In this document: piece by piece, positions 52,668 through 60,961 of the stretch
Layout of the letters: each line of letters opens with the position of its first letter
Numbering within the stretch: the first letter of the stretch is position 1
Assembly (NCBI RefSeq): GCF_022385335.1
Contig: NZ_CP092431.1
Coordinates: 7,688,001-7,752,000 of the forward strand
Length of the DNA: 64,000 bases
Reading direction: 5' to 3'
From: Streptomyces deccanensis
GTDB lineage: Bacteria; Actinomycetota; Actinomycetes; Streptomycetales; Streptomycetaceae
The notes under the pieces: model-generated
What the model was told of the DNA's origin: nothing
The model's input: the letters and a program-made list of their open reading frames with translations, nothing else
Database searches by the model: none
Position numbers and translations under genes: made by a program

Positions 52668-54307
52668 CGTGCACTCCTCTTCTTCGTCGTGGACGTGGCC
52701 GTTTCGTGGCGCAGACGCTCCAGGACCGGCGTAAGGCGGTCATTGCGGATGCCGATGTCGTGGGCGCGCATGATCTCCCTGAGCTGGCTGCGCGTGACCT
52801 CGGCGTTCCCGTCCCGTTCCAGCAGCTTGGGCACGTGGGGACGGAGCTGGGTGACGAGCTGGTCCACACTCACCTTCCCCTGCCTTCGGGACGGCTTGCC
52901 CTGACCACCTCGGGACCGGTTCCGGGACGCCTTCGGCCTCCTGCGCGCGGGGACCGAGTGGGGACGGTCCCCGCCCGACTCGGTCCCCGTTCCGGTGTCG
53001 GGGTCACCGTGGTCCCCCTCGTTGGGGACCGGTTGGGGACGGTCCCCGTTGGACTCGGTCCCCGTTTCGGAGTCGCGGGCATCGTGGTCCCCATTGGGGA
53101 CCGGCGTCGGGGACGGAAGATCTGGGCTTTGAGCTGCGGTTTTGTCCCCGTGTTCCGGGCTCGCGTCTGTGCGGTCCCGTGTGGTGTCGGTCCCGGGGAG
53201 CGCGTTGTCCCGGTCCCCAGTCGGCGTGCGGTCCCCGGTTTCCAGGGCCGCGGGGGGACGGTCCCCGCTTTCGGCGGGTGCCATCTCGGGGACCGGATCT
53301 GCATGGTCTTCTTCGGGACCGTCCCCGATCGGTGTGGTGTTCGCATTGGGGACCGTGAGCAGGCGGATCGGCCGGTCCCCGGATGCCGTCCCGTCGGCGA
53401 GGGACGGGCGGACGGGATCGTGGGCCGTGTGGTTCGTGTCCTGTGACGGGTGAGTCCAGGGCGAGGGCAGGTCGACCGTCGCGAGCGCGGTGGCATGGCG
53501 GCGGGCGGCGAGCTGGTCCAGGAGAGCGCGCCTCTGCTTCAGGTCGGTGCCGACGTCGGCCTTGGCGAGGGCCTTGGACAGCCGCCGGGTGATCAGCTGT
53601 CCCCGCCAGCTCTGGCGGCTCTTGGCGGAACGTTCCGCCAGGCGGGCGGCCAGGGCGACTGCCTTGGCGGTGGCGCGGTCGCGGGTGATCTGGGCGGCGT
53701 CCCGGTCGCGTTCGGCGATGCCGAGGCGGGAGAGCAGACGCTCGCGTGCTTCCCGTCCGAGGGTGGCCAGGATGCCGTGCGAGGCGGCGCCGGGTTTGCG
53801 TAGGCGCAGCTCGATACCCATGGCCTGGTGCCACAGCATCGCCGCCATGATGGGGCCGACGAAGGCCCTCACGGTCCCGCCTACAGGGCCGGACTCGGCG
53901 TAGGCGGGGATCACCTGCACGCCGGTGATCATCCAGACCAGGACTCCGGGCAGGCCCGGTGCGCCCTGGGAGGTGAGGTTCTGGCGGGCCATCAGCGCGG
54001 TGGCGAACAGCGCCAGTTCGGCGGCGCCGAACATGGCGGCACGCTCGGTGGTGCCGGCCATGTCGAGGTAGTCGGCGGCGAACCGCCAGCTGGTGTCGGC
54101 GCTGTAAGCGGTGCAGCCGATCGCGGCGAGCGCGGCGACCCACACCGCCAGCGCAGACGACCGTTCCGTTCTGGCGCGACCACGGCGGCGCAGGGTAAGC
54201 CACCCGCCCACGAGTACGGCGAGGACCGGCAGCGCAACGGCGGCGGTGATCACGGGCGACAGCCCGAAGGGGACTGCCGCCAGGGGTATGGCGGTGGGGT
54301 GGGTCAT
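52664..54307 (-). CDS. DUF2637/Spd-like membrane protein with C-terminal DNA-binding-like domain
   Basis: 547 residues from ATG 54305-54307, overlapping the WhiB stop (ATGA). Four membrane helices in the first 165 residues (ITAAVALPVLAVLVGGWLTL, SALAVWVAALAAIGCTAYSA, AAMFGAAELALFATALMA, GPIMAAMLWHQAMGIEL) form the DUF2637 domain seen in streptomycete plasmid spread proteins. A basic coiled region follows, then a low-complexity stretch rich in GDRP/TGDR. A final basic helical domain (SVDQLVTQLRPHVPKLLERD, SQLREIMRAHDIGIRNDRLT) completes it. It would help plasmid spread within mycelium (inference). Confidence 0.75.
   Translation of the reverse strand: MTHPTAIPLAAVPFGLSPVITAAVALPVLAVLVGGWLTLRRRGRARTERSSALAVWVAALAAIGCTAYSADTSWRFAADYLDMAGTTERAAMFGAAELALFATALMARQNLTSQGAPGLPGVLVWMITGVQVIPAYAESGPVGGTVRAFVGPIMAAMLWHQAMGIELRLRKPGAASHGILATLGREARERLLSRLGIAERDRDAAQITRDRATAKAVALAARLAERSAKSRQSWRGQLITRRLSKALAKADVGTDLKQRRALLDQLAARRHATALATVDLPSPWTHPSQDTNHTAHDPVRPSLADGTASGDRPIRLLTVPNANTTPIGDGPEEDHADPVPEMAPAESGDRPPAALETGDRTPTGDRDNALPGTDTTRDRTDASPEHGDKTAAQSPDLPSPTPVPNGDHDARDSETGTESNGDRPQPVPNEGDHGDPDTGTGTESGGDRPHSVPARRRPKASRNRSRGGQGKPSRRQGKVSVDQLVTQLRPHVPKLLERDGNAEVTRSQLREIMRAHDIGIRNDRLTPVLERLRHETATSTTKKRSAR
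52945..53390. repeat. Dense cluster of GGGGACCG/CGGTCCCC words
   Basis: At least 18 copies of GGGACC or its complement GGTCCC, many as CGGTCCCCG, lie within about 450 bases. They fall in the gene for the DUF2637 protein, where they encode its GDR repeats. TraB-type translocases of Streptomyces recognise 8-base repeats of GACCCGGA type at clt loci, so a cis-acting use is conceivable. Confidence 0.65.
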
Positions 54308-54921
54308 GCTGCCCTTCCGAGCGCGGTGATCAGAGCGTGGGTGTGCACCTGCCGGGGCACGGGCGAGGAAGTGACCTCGTCCTCCTCGTCGTCGGGCGTG
54401 GGCTCGGCCTCGTCGTACAGGCCCCAGTAGCGGTCGCGGTCGGCGACGGCATGGGCCGCTCGACGCATCAGGTCCCGGGCCCAGTCGAGTTCGAGCTGGA
54501 GGGTGTAGGCGAGGCGCTCGGGGGACCATCCGCGGGCGTAGGCGTGGCGGACGACGGCCTCACGTTCGGCGTCGCTGAGGTGCACGTCGCGGCCCTGGAA
54601 GGCCGCCTTGACCCGCGCGTAGTCGAGGCGCTTGCTGACCCGGGCGTGCCAGGGGCGGCGCTCGATCTCGGTCAGCCCGCCCCACATCCCGTGCCGGATG
54701 TCGTTGTCCAGGGCGTAGTTGAAGCAGTCCTTCTTGACCGGGCACCGGCCGCAAATGGACTTGGCCTCCGAGGCGGCCTCGTGGTCCCGTGGGGCGTGGA
54801 AAAACAGCTCGTCGGCGTCCTCGGCCGGCATGCCGTAGCACAAGCCCCGGGCGTTCCAGCTGTGGTCGGCGATCCCGCGCAATGTCGGGCGCGCGGTGTC
54901 GTTCGTGGTGATGGTGCGCAA
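54304..54921 (-). CDS. WhiB-family (Wbl) regulator
   Basis: 205 residues from TTG 54919-54921, six bases after GGAG. Four iron-sulfur cysteines: Cys-28 in GLCYGM, Cys-57 and Cys-60 in ICGRC, Cys-66 in KKDCF. GMWGGLTEIERR at 78-89 is the invariant Wbl turn. A basic region follows (RVSKRLDYARVKAAFQGRDV), then a helical tail. Wbl proteins bind a [4Fe-4S] cluster and control transcription with sigma factors. Plasmid and phage Wbl proteins are known. It likely regulates the mobilization and replication genes of this operon. Confidence 0.9.
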   Translation of the reverse strand: MRTITTNDTARPTLRGIADHSWNARGLCYGMPAEDADELFFHAPRDHEAASEAKSICGRCPVKKDCFNYALDNDIRHGMWGGLTEIERRPWHARVSKRLDYARVKAAFQGRDVHLSDAEREAVVRHAYARGWSPERLAYTLQLELDWARDLMRRAAHAVADRDRYWGLYDEAEPTPDDEEDEVTSSPVPRQVHTHALITALGRAA

Positions 54922-55043
54922 GTCAGTCTCCGGGTACGCCTCAGCGGTCGCGCGGCACCAGCGTGGGTGGGCGCGGTGATGAGGCGGGGCAGGGGCGCGG
55001 CGGTGCCGCACCGGAGGTGAAGTCGGTTGCGAGAGCGGCCGGT
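54922..55043. other. Short gap
   Basis: About 120 bases between the WhiB gene and the DnaC-like gene. It carries the ribosome binding site of the WhiB gene. No gene seen. Confidence 0.4.
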
Positions 55044-55799
55044 TCAGCGGCGCTGGAAGCGCCGGTCCGGGCCGCTGAAGTGGACCGGTGTGCACATGCC
55101 GGACAGGCGGGACAGGACGCGGTCGCCGATCACGTCGCGCAGGACCGGCTGCTGCGGGGGCACGCCCCGGTCGCGGACCGGCGGCAGGTTCGTGGTGAAG
55201 ATCGTCGGCAGGCGGTTCTGGCAGCGCCAGTTCACCAGCCGGAAGGTGATCTCCTCCGTCCACTGCGAGCCCTTCGCGGCGCCGAGGTCGTCGAGCAGCA
55301 GCAGCGGCACCCGCACGATCCGGCGCAGCATGTGCTCCGGGTCCACCCCGGACTGCGGGCGCATGTCGGCGTACAGGTCGGCGGCAGTCGTCGCCTGCCA
55401 GGACACGCCGCACCCGGCGGCGGTCAGGGCCCGGATCGCGCCGTACGCCTGATGCGTCTTGCCCGCCCCGGTACTGCCCCACAGCAGCAGCGACGGGCCG
55501 TGCGCGATCCGCCGGCGTCCGGCCGCGCCGAAGTGCGGGTTGAGCCCGCCGGCGTTCGGCTCGACCGCGGCCTCGGTGATGGAACGGACCCAGGCGGCGA
55601 CGTCGGGGTGCTCGACCACGGCGTCGCGGTAGTCGACCGGGATACGCGCCTGCGCGGCCTCCAGCGCCGGGATCGGCTCCGGGGTGTCCGGCAGCGGCGC
55701 AGTCGGGTCGATGCCGCGTTCGGTCAGCCTGGCCTCCAACCGGGCGCGCAGCCGCTCGCCGATGGCGGGCTGAGGGTCGGCGAGGTGTGCGCGGGTCAC
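55044..55799 (-). CDS. DnaC/IstB-like helicase-loader ATPase
   Basis: 251 residues from GTG 55797-55799, overlapping the upstream stop (GTGA). The ATPase core has Walker A GSTGAGKT (108-115), Walker B VPLLLLDDLGAAKG (about 165) and sensor I FTTNLPP. The N-terminal part is helical. DnaC-type loaders place the replicative helicase at an origin. Coupled to the initiator-like gene, it parallels the O/P pair of lambdoid phages. Confidence 0.85.
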   Translation of the reverse strand: MTRAHLADPQPAIGERLRARLEARLTERGIDPTAPLPDTPEPIPALEAAQARIPVDYRDAVVEHPDVAAWVRSITEAAVEPNAGGLNPHFGAAGRRRIAHGPSLLLWGSTGAGKTHQAYGAIRALTAAGCGVSWQATTAADLYADMRPQSGVDPEHMLRRIVRVPLLLLDDLGAAKGSQWTEEITFRLVNWRCQNRLPTIFTTNLPPVRDRGVPPQQPVLRDVIGDRVLSRLSGMCTPVHFSGPDRRFQRR

Positions 55800-56848
55800 A
55801 GGTGGCCTCCGAACGTCGTCGGCTCGGTCGGGTTGAGGTAGGGCGTGTATCCGGAGGTGCTGGCCCAGGGCCCCGCGCCGGAGGCGGATGACGCCGCCGA
55901 GGTGGCCTGCGGGGCTGCGTTGACGACCTCGTTCACCAGGCTCGGCAGCACGCTCGGGTGCAGGCCCTTGGCCCGCAGCCGCTCCAGGGCCGTGCGGATG
56001 TCCTGCGGGTCGAAGCGCTCGTCCAGCAGAACCCGGATCTTGCGCCCCAGGAGCCCGAGGACGTCCTCCGGCGGTCGGCGCTGGCAGTCCCGGACGTACT
56101 CGGCGACCAGCTGCTTCGCGGAGACCGATCCGGGGACGGCGTCGGGTGCGGGCGCCTCGCGCCCCCTAGGTACAGATCCAGGATCCAAGATCCTAGATCC
56201 AGAGCGGGAGTCCTCCGGGAGTCCTCCCGTAGTCCTCCGGGAGTCCTCCGGGACTGCCGTCTGACCTGCACTCTTCCCCGGCGGTGCCGCAGCGGATGCG
56301 GCTGGGCCGGTCTGCGGCATGGAAAACGTCTCTCCGGGGCCCGTAGTGGTCTCTGCGGGCTGAGTGGCGTCCGCGACCGGGCGGTGCACCCCTCCCTGCG
56401 GGCTCCCGGAGTGCTCCGGGAGGGTTCCGTGAGACGTCACGGATGGTGCCGTGCGCGTGGTGGGGCAGGCGCCGGTCTGGCATTTTCCGCACGGCTGGTG
56501 GCCCTGGTGGCGGGCGCAGCGCGGCACCCGGGATGCCGTGGCCTTGTTGATTTTCTGGTGCTGCTCCCATGTCACGACGTGCAGCCAGGTACGTCCGTCG
56601 CATCCGGTGTAGCGGCATATCAACCCGGCGGTGGCCAGCTCCTCCAGGTCCTGCGCGACGTGCGCGGCGGTGTGCTCCGGGCGTAGTGCCCACAGCCGAC
56701 CGGCGATGATCGCCGGATGGTCGCGGTGACGGCCGGAGTCGTCAGCCTGCGTCAGCAGCCCGATGAAGGTGAGCATGGCGGTCACCGAGCACTCCGCCAG
56801 CGACTCCGACTCGAACATCTCCGGCTTGACGGTGCGGATACGTGCCAT
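55796..56848 (-). CDS. Replication-initiator-like protein (phage O/DnaD type)
   Basis: 350 residues from ATG 56846-56848, sharing its A with the TGA of a small leader (TGATG). MARIRTVKPEMFESESLAEC followed by FIGLLTQADDSGRHRDHP and GRTWLHVVTWEQHQKINKAT is the winged-helix N-terminus of phage and plasmid replication-organizer proteins. A Cys-rich stretch (RHQGHQPCGKCQTGACPTT) may bind zinc. The middle is low complexity and encoded by origin-like repeats. A C-terminal helical domain follows (EDVLGLLGRKIRVLLDERFD). With the DnaC-like partner it forms a likely replication module. Confidence 0.75.
   Translation of the reverse strand: MARIRTVKPEMFESESLAECSVTAMLTFIGLLTQADDSGRHRDHPAIIAGRLWALRPEHTAAHVAQDLEELATAGLICRYTGCDGRTWLHVVTWEQHQKINKATASRVPRCARHQGHQPCGKCQTGACPTTRTAPSVTSHGTLPEHSGSPQGGVHRPVADATQPAETTTGPGETFSMPQTGPAASAAAPPGKSAGQTAVPEDSRRTTGGLPEDSRSGSRILDPGSVPRGREAPAPDAVPGSVSAKQLVAEYVRDCQRRPPEDVLGLLGRKIRVLLDERFDPQDIRTALERLRAKGLHPSVLPSLVNEVVNAAPQATSAASSASGAGPWASTSGYTPYLNPTEPTTFGGHL
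56174..56251. repeat. Tandem 7-mers and 11-mers: candidate replication origin
   Basis: Four tandem 7-mers of AGATCCA type (56174-56180, 56181-56187, 56188-56194, 56195-56201) are followed by four tandem 11-mers of GAGTCCTCCGG type (56208-56218, 56219-56229, 56230-56240, 56241-56251). They lie in the initiator-like gene, in a place that encodes only a low-complexity linker. The 11-base period is one helical turn, as in iterons. CTCCCGGAGTGCTCCGGGAG near 56407 adds a related palindrome. Confidence 0.65.
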
Positions 56849-56946
56849 CAGGCATCACCGCCACTCCGCCGCACTGACGGGGTGGCACGGGCACAGGCTG
56901 CCGCGCAGGCCGGGGTCTTCGGCCTTTCACGCAGGGCAGTCGGCAT
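56848..56946 (-). CDS. Short leader ORF coupled to the initiator-like gene
   Basis: 32 residues (MPTALRERPKTPACAA and so on) from ATG 56944-56946, with GGGAGA seven bases upstream. Its TGA shares a base with the next ATG (TGATG). Such short leaders can set translation of a replication gene. Three Cys/Ala-rich stretches, no domain. Confidence 0.45.
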   Translation of the reverse strand: MPTALRERPKTPACAAACARATPSVRRSGGDA

Positions 56947-57665
56947 GCGAAACTCTCCCTTGAAGCAGATCCGTTCCGGTGCTGGTGGAAAGGGACCAGA
57001 GCGGATTCGTTGGGTGATCTCCGCGCCCTTCCCGGGGCGCGGGTGTCCTGGCCGTTTGGCGTCTGAGAGTTCCCGCTCTCAGACGCCGTCGGCGTTTATG
57101 GGGCCGTGCCCCGTTGCGGTGGGCGGTGCGCGCCTCACGCATCTCCTTCCGTGCCGGTCGCCGGGCGGATGCCCGGCGGGGGACCAGCAACATACGTGTG
57201 GCCTGCGAAGACATCCAGACTTAGCTCTTGCCTTCTCGACAACTCGTCGGGCGGCGCCCAGGGCGGGTCGTGGAGGCGGAGCGAGGCGAAGGAGAAGTGA
57301 TCCCCGGAGTCAGGCGTCGCACGCACCGAGCGGACTGGCCGCTGGGTTTAAGGGGTGCTGCGGCATGGCGCGGACTTCCTGACGGGGAGGGGAGAAACGG
57401 GGTATCCACTAGGGAGCCGGGGGACTACTGCTGGGACTGCTGACCCCCAGGTACGCGGTGGAACACGCCGCGCCGCCGAGAAGAGGAGACCTCTCACACG
57501 AGGTGCGGGACCTCACCGCAGCCCAGAGGTGCTGGTGGGGAGGCCGAATCCAGAGGGCGAGCGGTATGCGAAGGCGCTCTGTTTTCGCTACGCTGAAGCT
57601 ATTCCCACCAGAAGTAAAAGTCAACAAGATGCACTCACTTCAACTTGGAGAAAAAGCGAGGTCTG
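56947..57665. promoter_or_regulatory. Divergent control region with hairpin
   Basis: About 700 bases between the leader of the replication unit (minus strand) and the XRE gene (plus strand). No credible gene. GGCGTCTGAGAG (57058-57069) pairs perfectly with CTCTCAGACGCC (57076-57087) around TTCCCG. It may be an operator or a leader hairpin for the minus-strand unit. The stretch 57585-57650 is less GC-rich and probably holds the XRE promoter. Confidence 0.5.
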
Positions 57666-58571
57666 ATGCCTGCCCGTCACTTCGACCGAGACCGTGCTCG
57701 CGCGGTACGGCGAGCTGCCGACATCTTCCAGAGTGAGGTGGCGGCAGAGCTGGGCGTGTCCGACTCCGCGGTGGCGAACTGGGAGGCCGGCCACTCCTCG
57801 CCCGATCCGGAGAAGCTGCCCGCATACGCGGCGGCCCTCAGGGGTGACCTGGACGATCTGTTTCCCCGTCGCGGCCTGCCTGATCTGGCTGATCTGCGCT
57901 GCGACGCCGGCATCTACCAGTACGGGACGGCCGCGGTGATCGGAACCAAGAGCGCCGGACCGGTCGCGGGAGCCGAGCGCGGTGACCGCCGACTCAAGGA
58001 CAAGTACGTCGCGGCCCTGGCAGCGAGATACGGCGTCAGTGAAGCCGAGCTGCGCCGGGCCGAGGACCGCTCCATGGCCGCCGCAGAGGCGAGGAAGAAC
58101 GGCACGGCGGGGGAGTCCGAACTCCAGGAAGCCGCCGCTGCGGAGTTCAGCGGGCCGCCGGGATCCCTCGCCGAGAAGATCACTCTGATCTTGCAGCGCT
58201 CCTACCCCGGTCCGCAGGGACCCCCCTCGGACGCCGAGATGGCGGCCGAGGTGAATGCCCATGCCGGGGCGGAGATCATCACCGGGGAAGACTTCGCCGA
58301 TCTTCGGGCCGGCGTCACGGACACGGCGCCGCCCGTGGTCCTGGATGCGCTGGCCGCCGTTGTCGGTGTGTCCCGGATGTACTTCGAGCCGGACGAGGCC
58401 GTGGCCGCCCAGGTCTATGAGGGTCTCCAGCTGCTGGCCGCCGCGAAGAAGGGCGCCGTGGGCCGGGTGCGAGCTCGCGGCCTGGGTTCGCAGGGTCTGT
58501 CGCCCAAGGCGTTGGCGCTGGTCAACGAGCTGGTGGCGGAGATGACGGAGAAGGAAGCGGACACCAAGTAG
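57666..58571 (+). CDS. XRE-family transcription regulator
   Basis: 301 residues from ATG 57666 (GAGG upstream); TTG 57645 is an alternative. The HTH is FQSEVAAELGVSDSAVANWE at about residues 22-41. A C-terminal effector region is helical (YVAALAARYGVSEAELRRAE, VLDALAAVVGVSRMYFEPDE). It faces an ImmA/IrrE-type protease gene across an amidohydrolase and a MAB_1171c-type gene. In many mobile elements ImmA-type proteases inactivate an XRE repressor. Confidence 0.85.
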   Translation: MPARHFDRDRARAVRRAADIFQSEVAAELGVSDSAVANWEAGHSSPDPEKLPAYAAALRGDLDDLFPRRGLPDLADLRCDAGIYQYGTAAVIGTKSAGPVAGAERGDRRLKDKYVAALAARYGVSEAELRRAEDRSMAAAEARKNGTAGESELQEAAAAEFSGPPGSLAEKITLILQRSYPGPQGPPSDAEMAAEVNAHAGAEIITGEDFADLRAGVTDTAPPVVLDALAAVVGVSRMYFEPDEAVAAQVYEGLQLLAAAKKGAVGRVRARGLGSQGLSPKALALVNELVAEMTEKEADTK

Positions 58572-58575
58572 TAGT

Positions 58576-58605
58576 CCGGCCCGCAGCTTCTGGGCTGCGG
58601 GCCGG
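58576..58605. terminator. Bidirectional terminator
   Basis: CCGGCCCGCAGC (58576-58587) pairs perfectly with GCTGCGGGCCGG (58594-58605) around a six-base loop. It stands between the converging XRE and amidohydrolase genes. Confidence 0.9.
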
Positions 58606-58613
58606 CGGCGTGG

Positions 58614-59846
58614 CTACTGCTGCTTCTCTGCCGGCGAGCTCGCCTCGTGCACCCGTCCTGCCGCGATCACGGCACGGACCTGCTGGAGGGCACCGAGGTC
58701 GTCCAGCGGATCTCCGCCGATGATCAGCAGGTCCGCGCGGAGCCCGGGCGCGATCCGGCCCGTCTGCCCGCCCAGCCCCAGGGCTCCGGCCGCGTCCGCA
58801 GTGGCCATGTCGAGGATCCGGCCGTTGGGCAGGCCCAGGTGCTCGTAGAACGCGAGCGCCGGCACGAGCCCGTCGAACCCGGCCCGCTGAACGCCGGCGT
58901 CGGTTCCGGCGATGAGCTTGGCGCCGGCTTCGGCCATCTCGCGGACCAGGGCGAACATGGCTGCTGCCCGCTCTTCTCCGAAGAAGCGGGGCAGCATCTG
59001 CCAGTGCGGGCTGACGGCCGGGCAGACCGCGATGCCCTGGTCGATGATCTTCTTCAGGATGTCCTGACGGAGGTCGAATCCGTCGCTCGTCATCCAGGTG
59101 CAGTGCTCGATCGTGTCCACGCCGGCGTCCACGGCCGCGGCGATGCCGTCCGCTCCGTGCGCGTGCGCGGCCACCGGCACTCCGGCCTGGTGTGCCTCGT
59201 CCACCAGGGCCTGGAGTTCCTCTGCGGAGAACTGGCTCTGCCAGCTCTTCGGCCCGTCCTTGGTCAGGCCGCCGCCTGTCACCATCGCCTTGATCACGCC
59301 GGCACCCCCAGCGAGGTTGCGGCGCACGAGATCACGGACCTCGGCCACGCCGGATACCTCACCACCCAGGAAGTGGCAGTGGCCTCCGGGCGGGGTAGCC
59401 GGTGTGCCCGCGGACACGATGCGCGGGCCGGGAGTGCTGCCCCGGCTGATCTCCATGTCGAGGCGGAGGGCCAGGCCGTTGCGGTCGCCCAGGTCGCGGA
59501 CCGTCGTCACACCGCTGGACAGGACCTGCTCCGCGCGCTGGCGCATGTCCTGCAGCAGTCTCTCATCGCTGGACTCGTGGAGAGTGGCCACAGGGTCGCC
59601 GCCGCCGTCGAACGCGAGATGCACGTGGGCGTCGATCAGCCCGGGCACCACCGTCTCGTCGGGAAACGCCAGGAGGATCCCGTCTGCCCCGGCGCGGTCA
59701 GCGAGCTGCGTGCGCGGCCCGACTTCGATGATCGAGTCGTCCTCGACGAGGACGGCACCGTCCTCCAGGTACGTCCCGGACCCGGTCAGGACCCGGCCGG
59801 CGGTGATCAGCATCTCGTCTCGTCTCCCTCGTTCTTCCACGGTCAC
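58614..59846 (-). CDS. Metal-dependent amidohydrolase
   Basis: 410 residues from base 59846, overlapping the stop of the MAB_1171c-type gene. VVPGLIDAHVHLAF gives the HxH metal ligands, VPVAAHAHGADGI and DTIEHCTWM further His ligands, and LIAGTDAG the catalytic Asp. The layout is that of the amidohydrolase group including Xaa-Pro dipeptidases and imidazolonepropionase-like enzymes. The substrate is unknown. It recurs with MAB_1171c-type and ImmA-type genes in streptomycetes. Confidence 0.85.
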   Translation of the reverse strand: MTVEERGRRDEMLITAGRVLTGSGTYLEDGAVLVEDDSIIEVGPRTQLADRAGADGILLAFPDETVVPGLIDAHVHLAFDGGGDPVATLHESSDERLLQDMRQRAEQVLSSGVTTVRDLGDRNGLALRLDMEISRGSTPGPRIVSAGTPATPPGGHCHFLGGEVSGVAEVRDLVRRNLAGGAGVIKAMVTGGGLTKDGPKSWQSQFSAEELQALVDEAHQAGVPVAAHAHGADGIAAAVDAGVDTIEHCTWMTSDGFDLRQDILKKIIDQGIAVCPAVSPHWQMLPRFFGEERAAAMFALVREMAEAGAKLIAGTDAGVQRAGFDGLVPALAFYEHLGLPNGRILDMATADAAGALGLGGQTGRIAPGLRADLLIIGGDPLDDLGALQQVRAVIAAGRVHEASSPAEKQQ

Positions 59847-60958
59847 GCAGTCAGCCGGAGCGCTTCCGACACCGCGATCAGCTGACGGACATCAGCGTTC
59901 CGGTCGTCTTCCTGCGGCACTGCCAGGGCGACCGCCTGACCTGGTGCCGGGACGCCGTTCTTGATCATGGTCGCGGCGGATCGCAGGCGCCGGGCCAGCT
60001 GAGTCGGATCAAGGTCCAGCAGGCCGGTGCCGTCCTCCCCGCGGGCCAGGTAGGGGCTGATGTCAACCAGTCCGTCCCGGCATTCCACTATCCGCCGGTG
60101 GTAGCGGCGGTGCACGCCACGCGCCCGCCACCGGTCCCAGAGCCCGCGGGAGGCAGGGGGCAGCTCGTTCTCCGGATAGACCTCGATCAGCAGCTGCCAG
60201 AGCGGTATCAGCCGACGGTGATCCCGCCGTCGGCGCAGCCACAGCCGCGTCGCTGTGATCCTGGCGCGAACCGCCGAATAGGTGATGCCCGCGACGAAGA
60301 GCAGACTCGACACCACCAGCCCGACCGCCACGCTCGTCGTGAGCTGGTGCGGCACGGGACCTCCGCTCCACCGGACGGCGACGAAGACCGCGCGGACGGC
60401 GCAGGCCGCTGCCATCGCGCCGAGGCCGATCGCGGTCATCCACAGCCCCGTCGCGTGTGGGCGACGGGACATGCGGGCGTAGCGGGCGGACCACCGTCCG
60501 GCAGCACCGAGCGCATACATCAGGTACAGGCCGGCGCCGGCGTAGAAGAAAGCGACCTGGGGGATCCTCATGTCTGCCGTGCTGAACGAGCCGGCGAGCG
60601 CCTCGTGCGGCGCGTTCACGGCCGCCAGGATGATCGCCGCCGTGACTGCGGCCACGACGACGGCTTCCCACCGGGCGCGACGACGCGCTGCTTGCCCGTC
60701 GGCCGAGTACAGGTAGAAGCACATCAGGAAGTAGACCGTCAGCAACAGCAGGACGTTCTGGACCAGCTTCGCCGTGCCGTGCCCGGCCACGGTGTCGATG
60801 CCGGTGGTGCCCCCCGGCATGGCCACCGGATACGACAGGCCCGCGCTCAGGAGGGAGAGGGCGACCGACCGGGTGGGAGCGTCGTGCGGGGCGCGCGACC
60901 ACAGGTAGAGCCGCCAAATGACGGCAGCCGCGATGATCAGCAGGAGCATCTCGGTCAC
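59843..60958 (-). CDS. MAB_1171c-type putative membrane protein
   Basis: 371 residues from GTG 60956-60958. Seven membrane helices (MLLLIIAAAVIWRLYLW; LVQNVLLLLTVYFLMCFYLY; AVVVAAVTAAIILAAV; VAFFYAGAGLYLMYALGAAG and others), then a cytoplasmic domain with RLIPLWQLLIEVYPENELPP and YHRRIVECRDGLVDISPYLA. That is the mark of the MAB_1171c/DUF6545 group. Called a putative transporter, but its function is not established; here linked to a HEILH protease. Confidence 0.8.
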   Translation of the reverse strand: MTEMLLLIIAAAVIWRLYLWSRAPHDAPTRSVALSLLSAGLSYPVAMPGGTTGIDTVAGHGTAKLVQNVLLLLTVYFLMCFYLYSADGQAARRRARWEAVVVAAVTAAIILAAVNAPHEALAGSFSTADMRIPQVAFFYAGAGLYLMYALGAAGRWSARYARMSRRPHATGLWMTAIGLGAMAAACAVRAVFVAVRWSGGPVPHQLTTSVAVGLVVSSLLFVAGITYSAVRARITATRLWLRRRRDHRRLIPLWQLLIEVYPENELPPASRGLWDRWRARGVHRRYHRRIVECRDGLVDISPYLARGEDGTGLLDLDPTQLARRLRSAATMIKNGVPAPGQAVALAVPQEDDRNADVRQLIAVSEALRLTA

Positions 60959-60961
60959 GGA

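Noticed and set aside
52960..53400. A CRISPR-like array
   Set aside because: The GGTCCC words have irregular spacing and no constant repeat-spacer unit, and they encode part of a protein.
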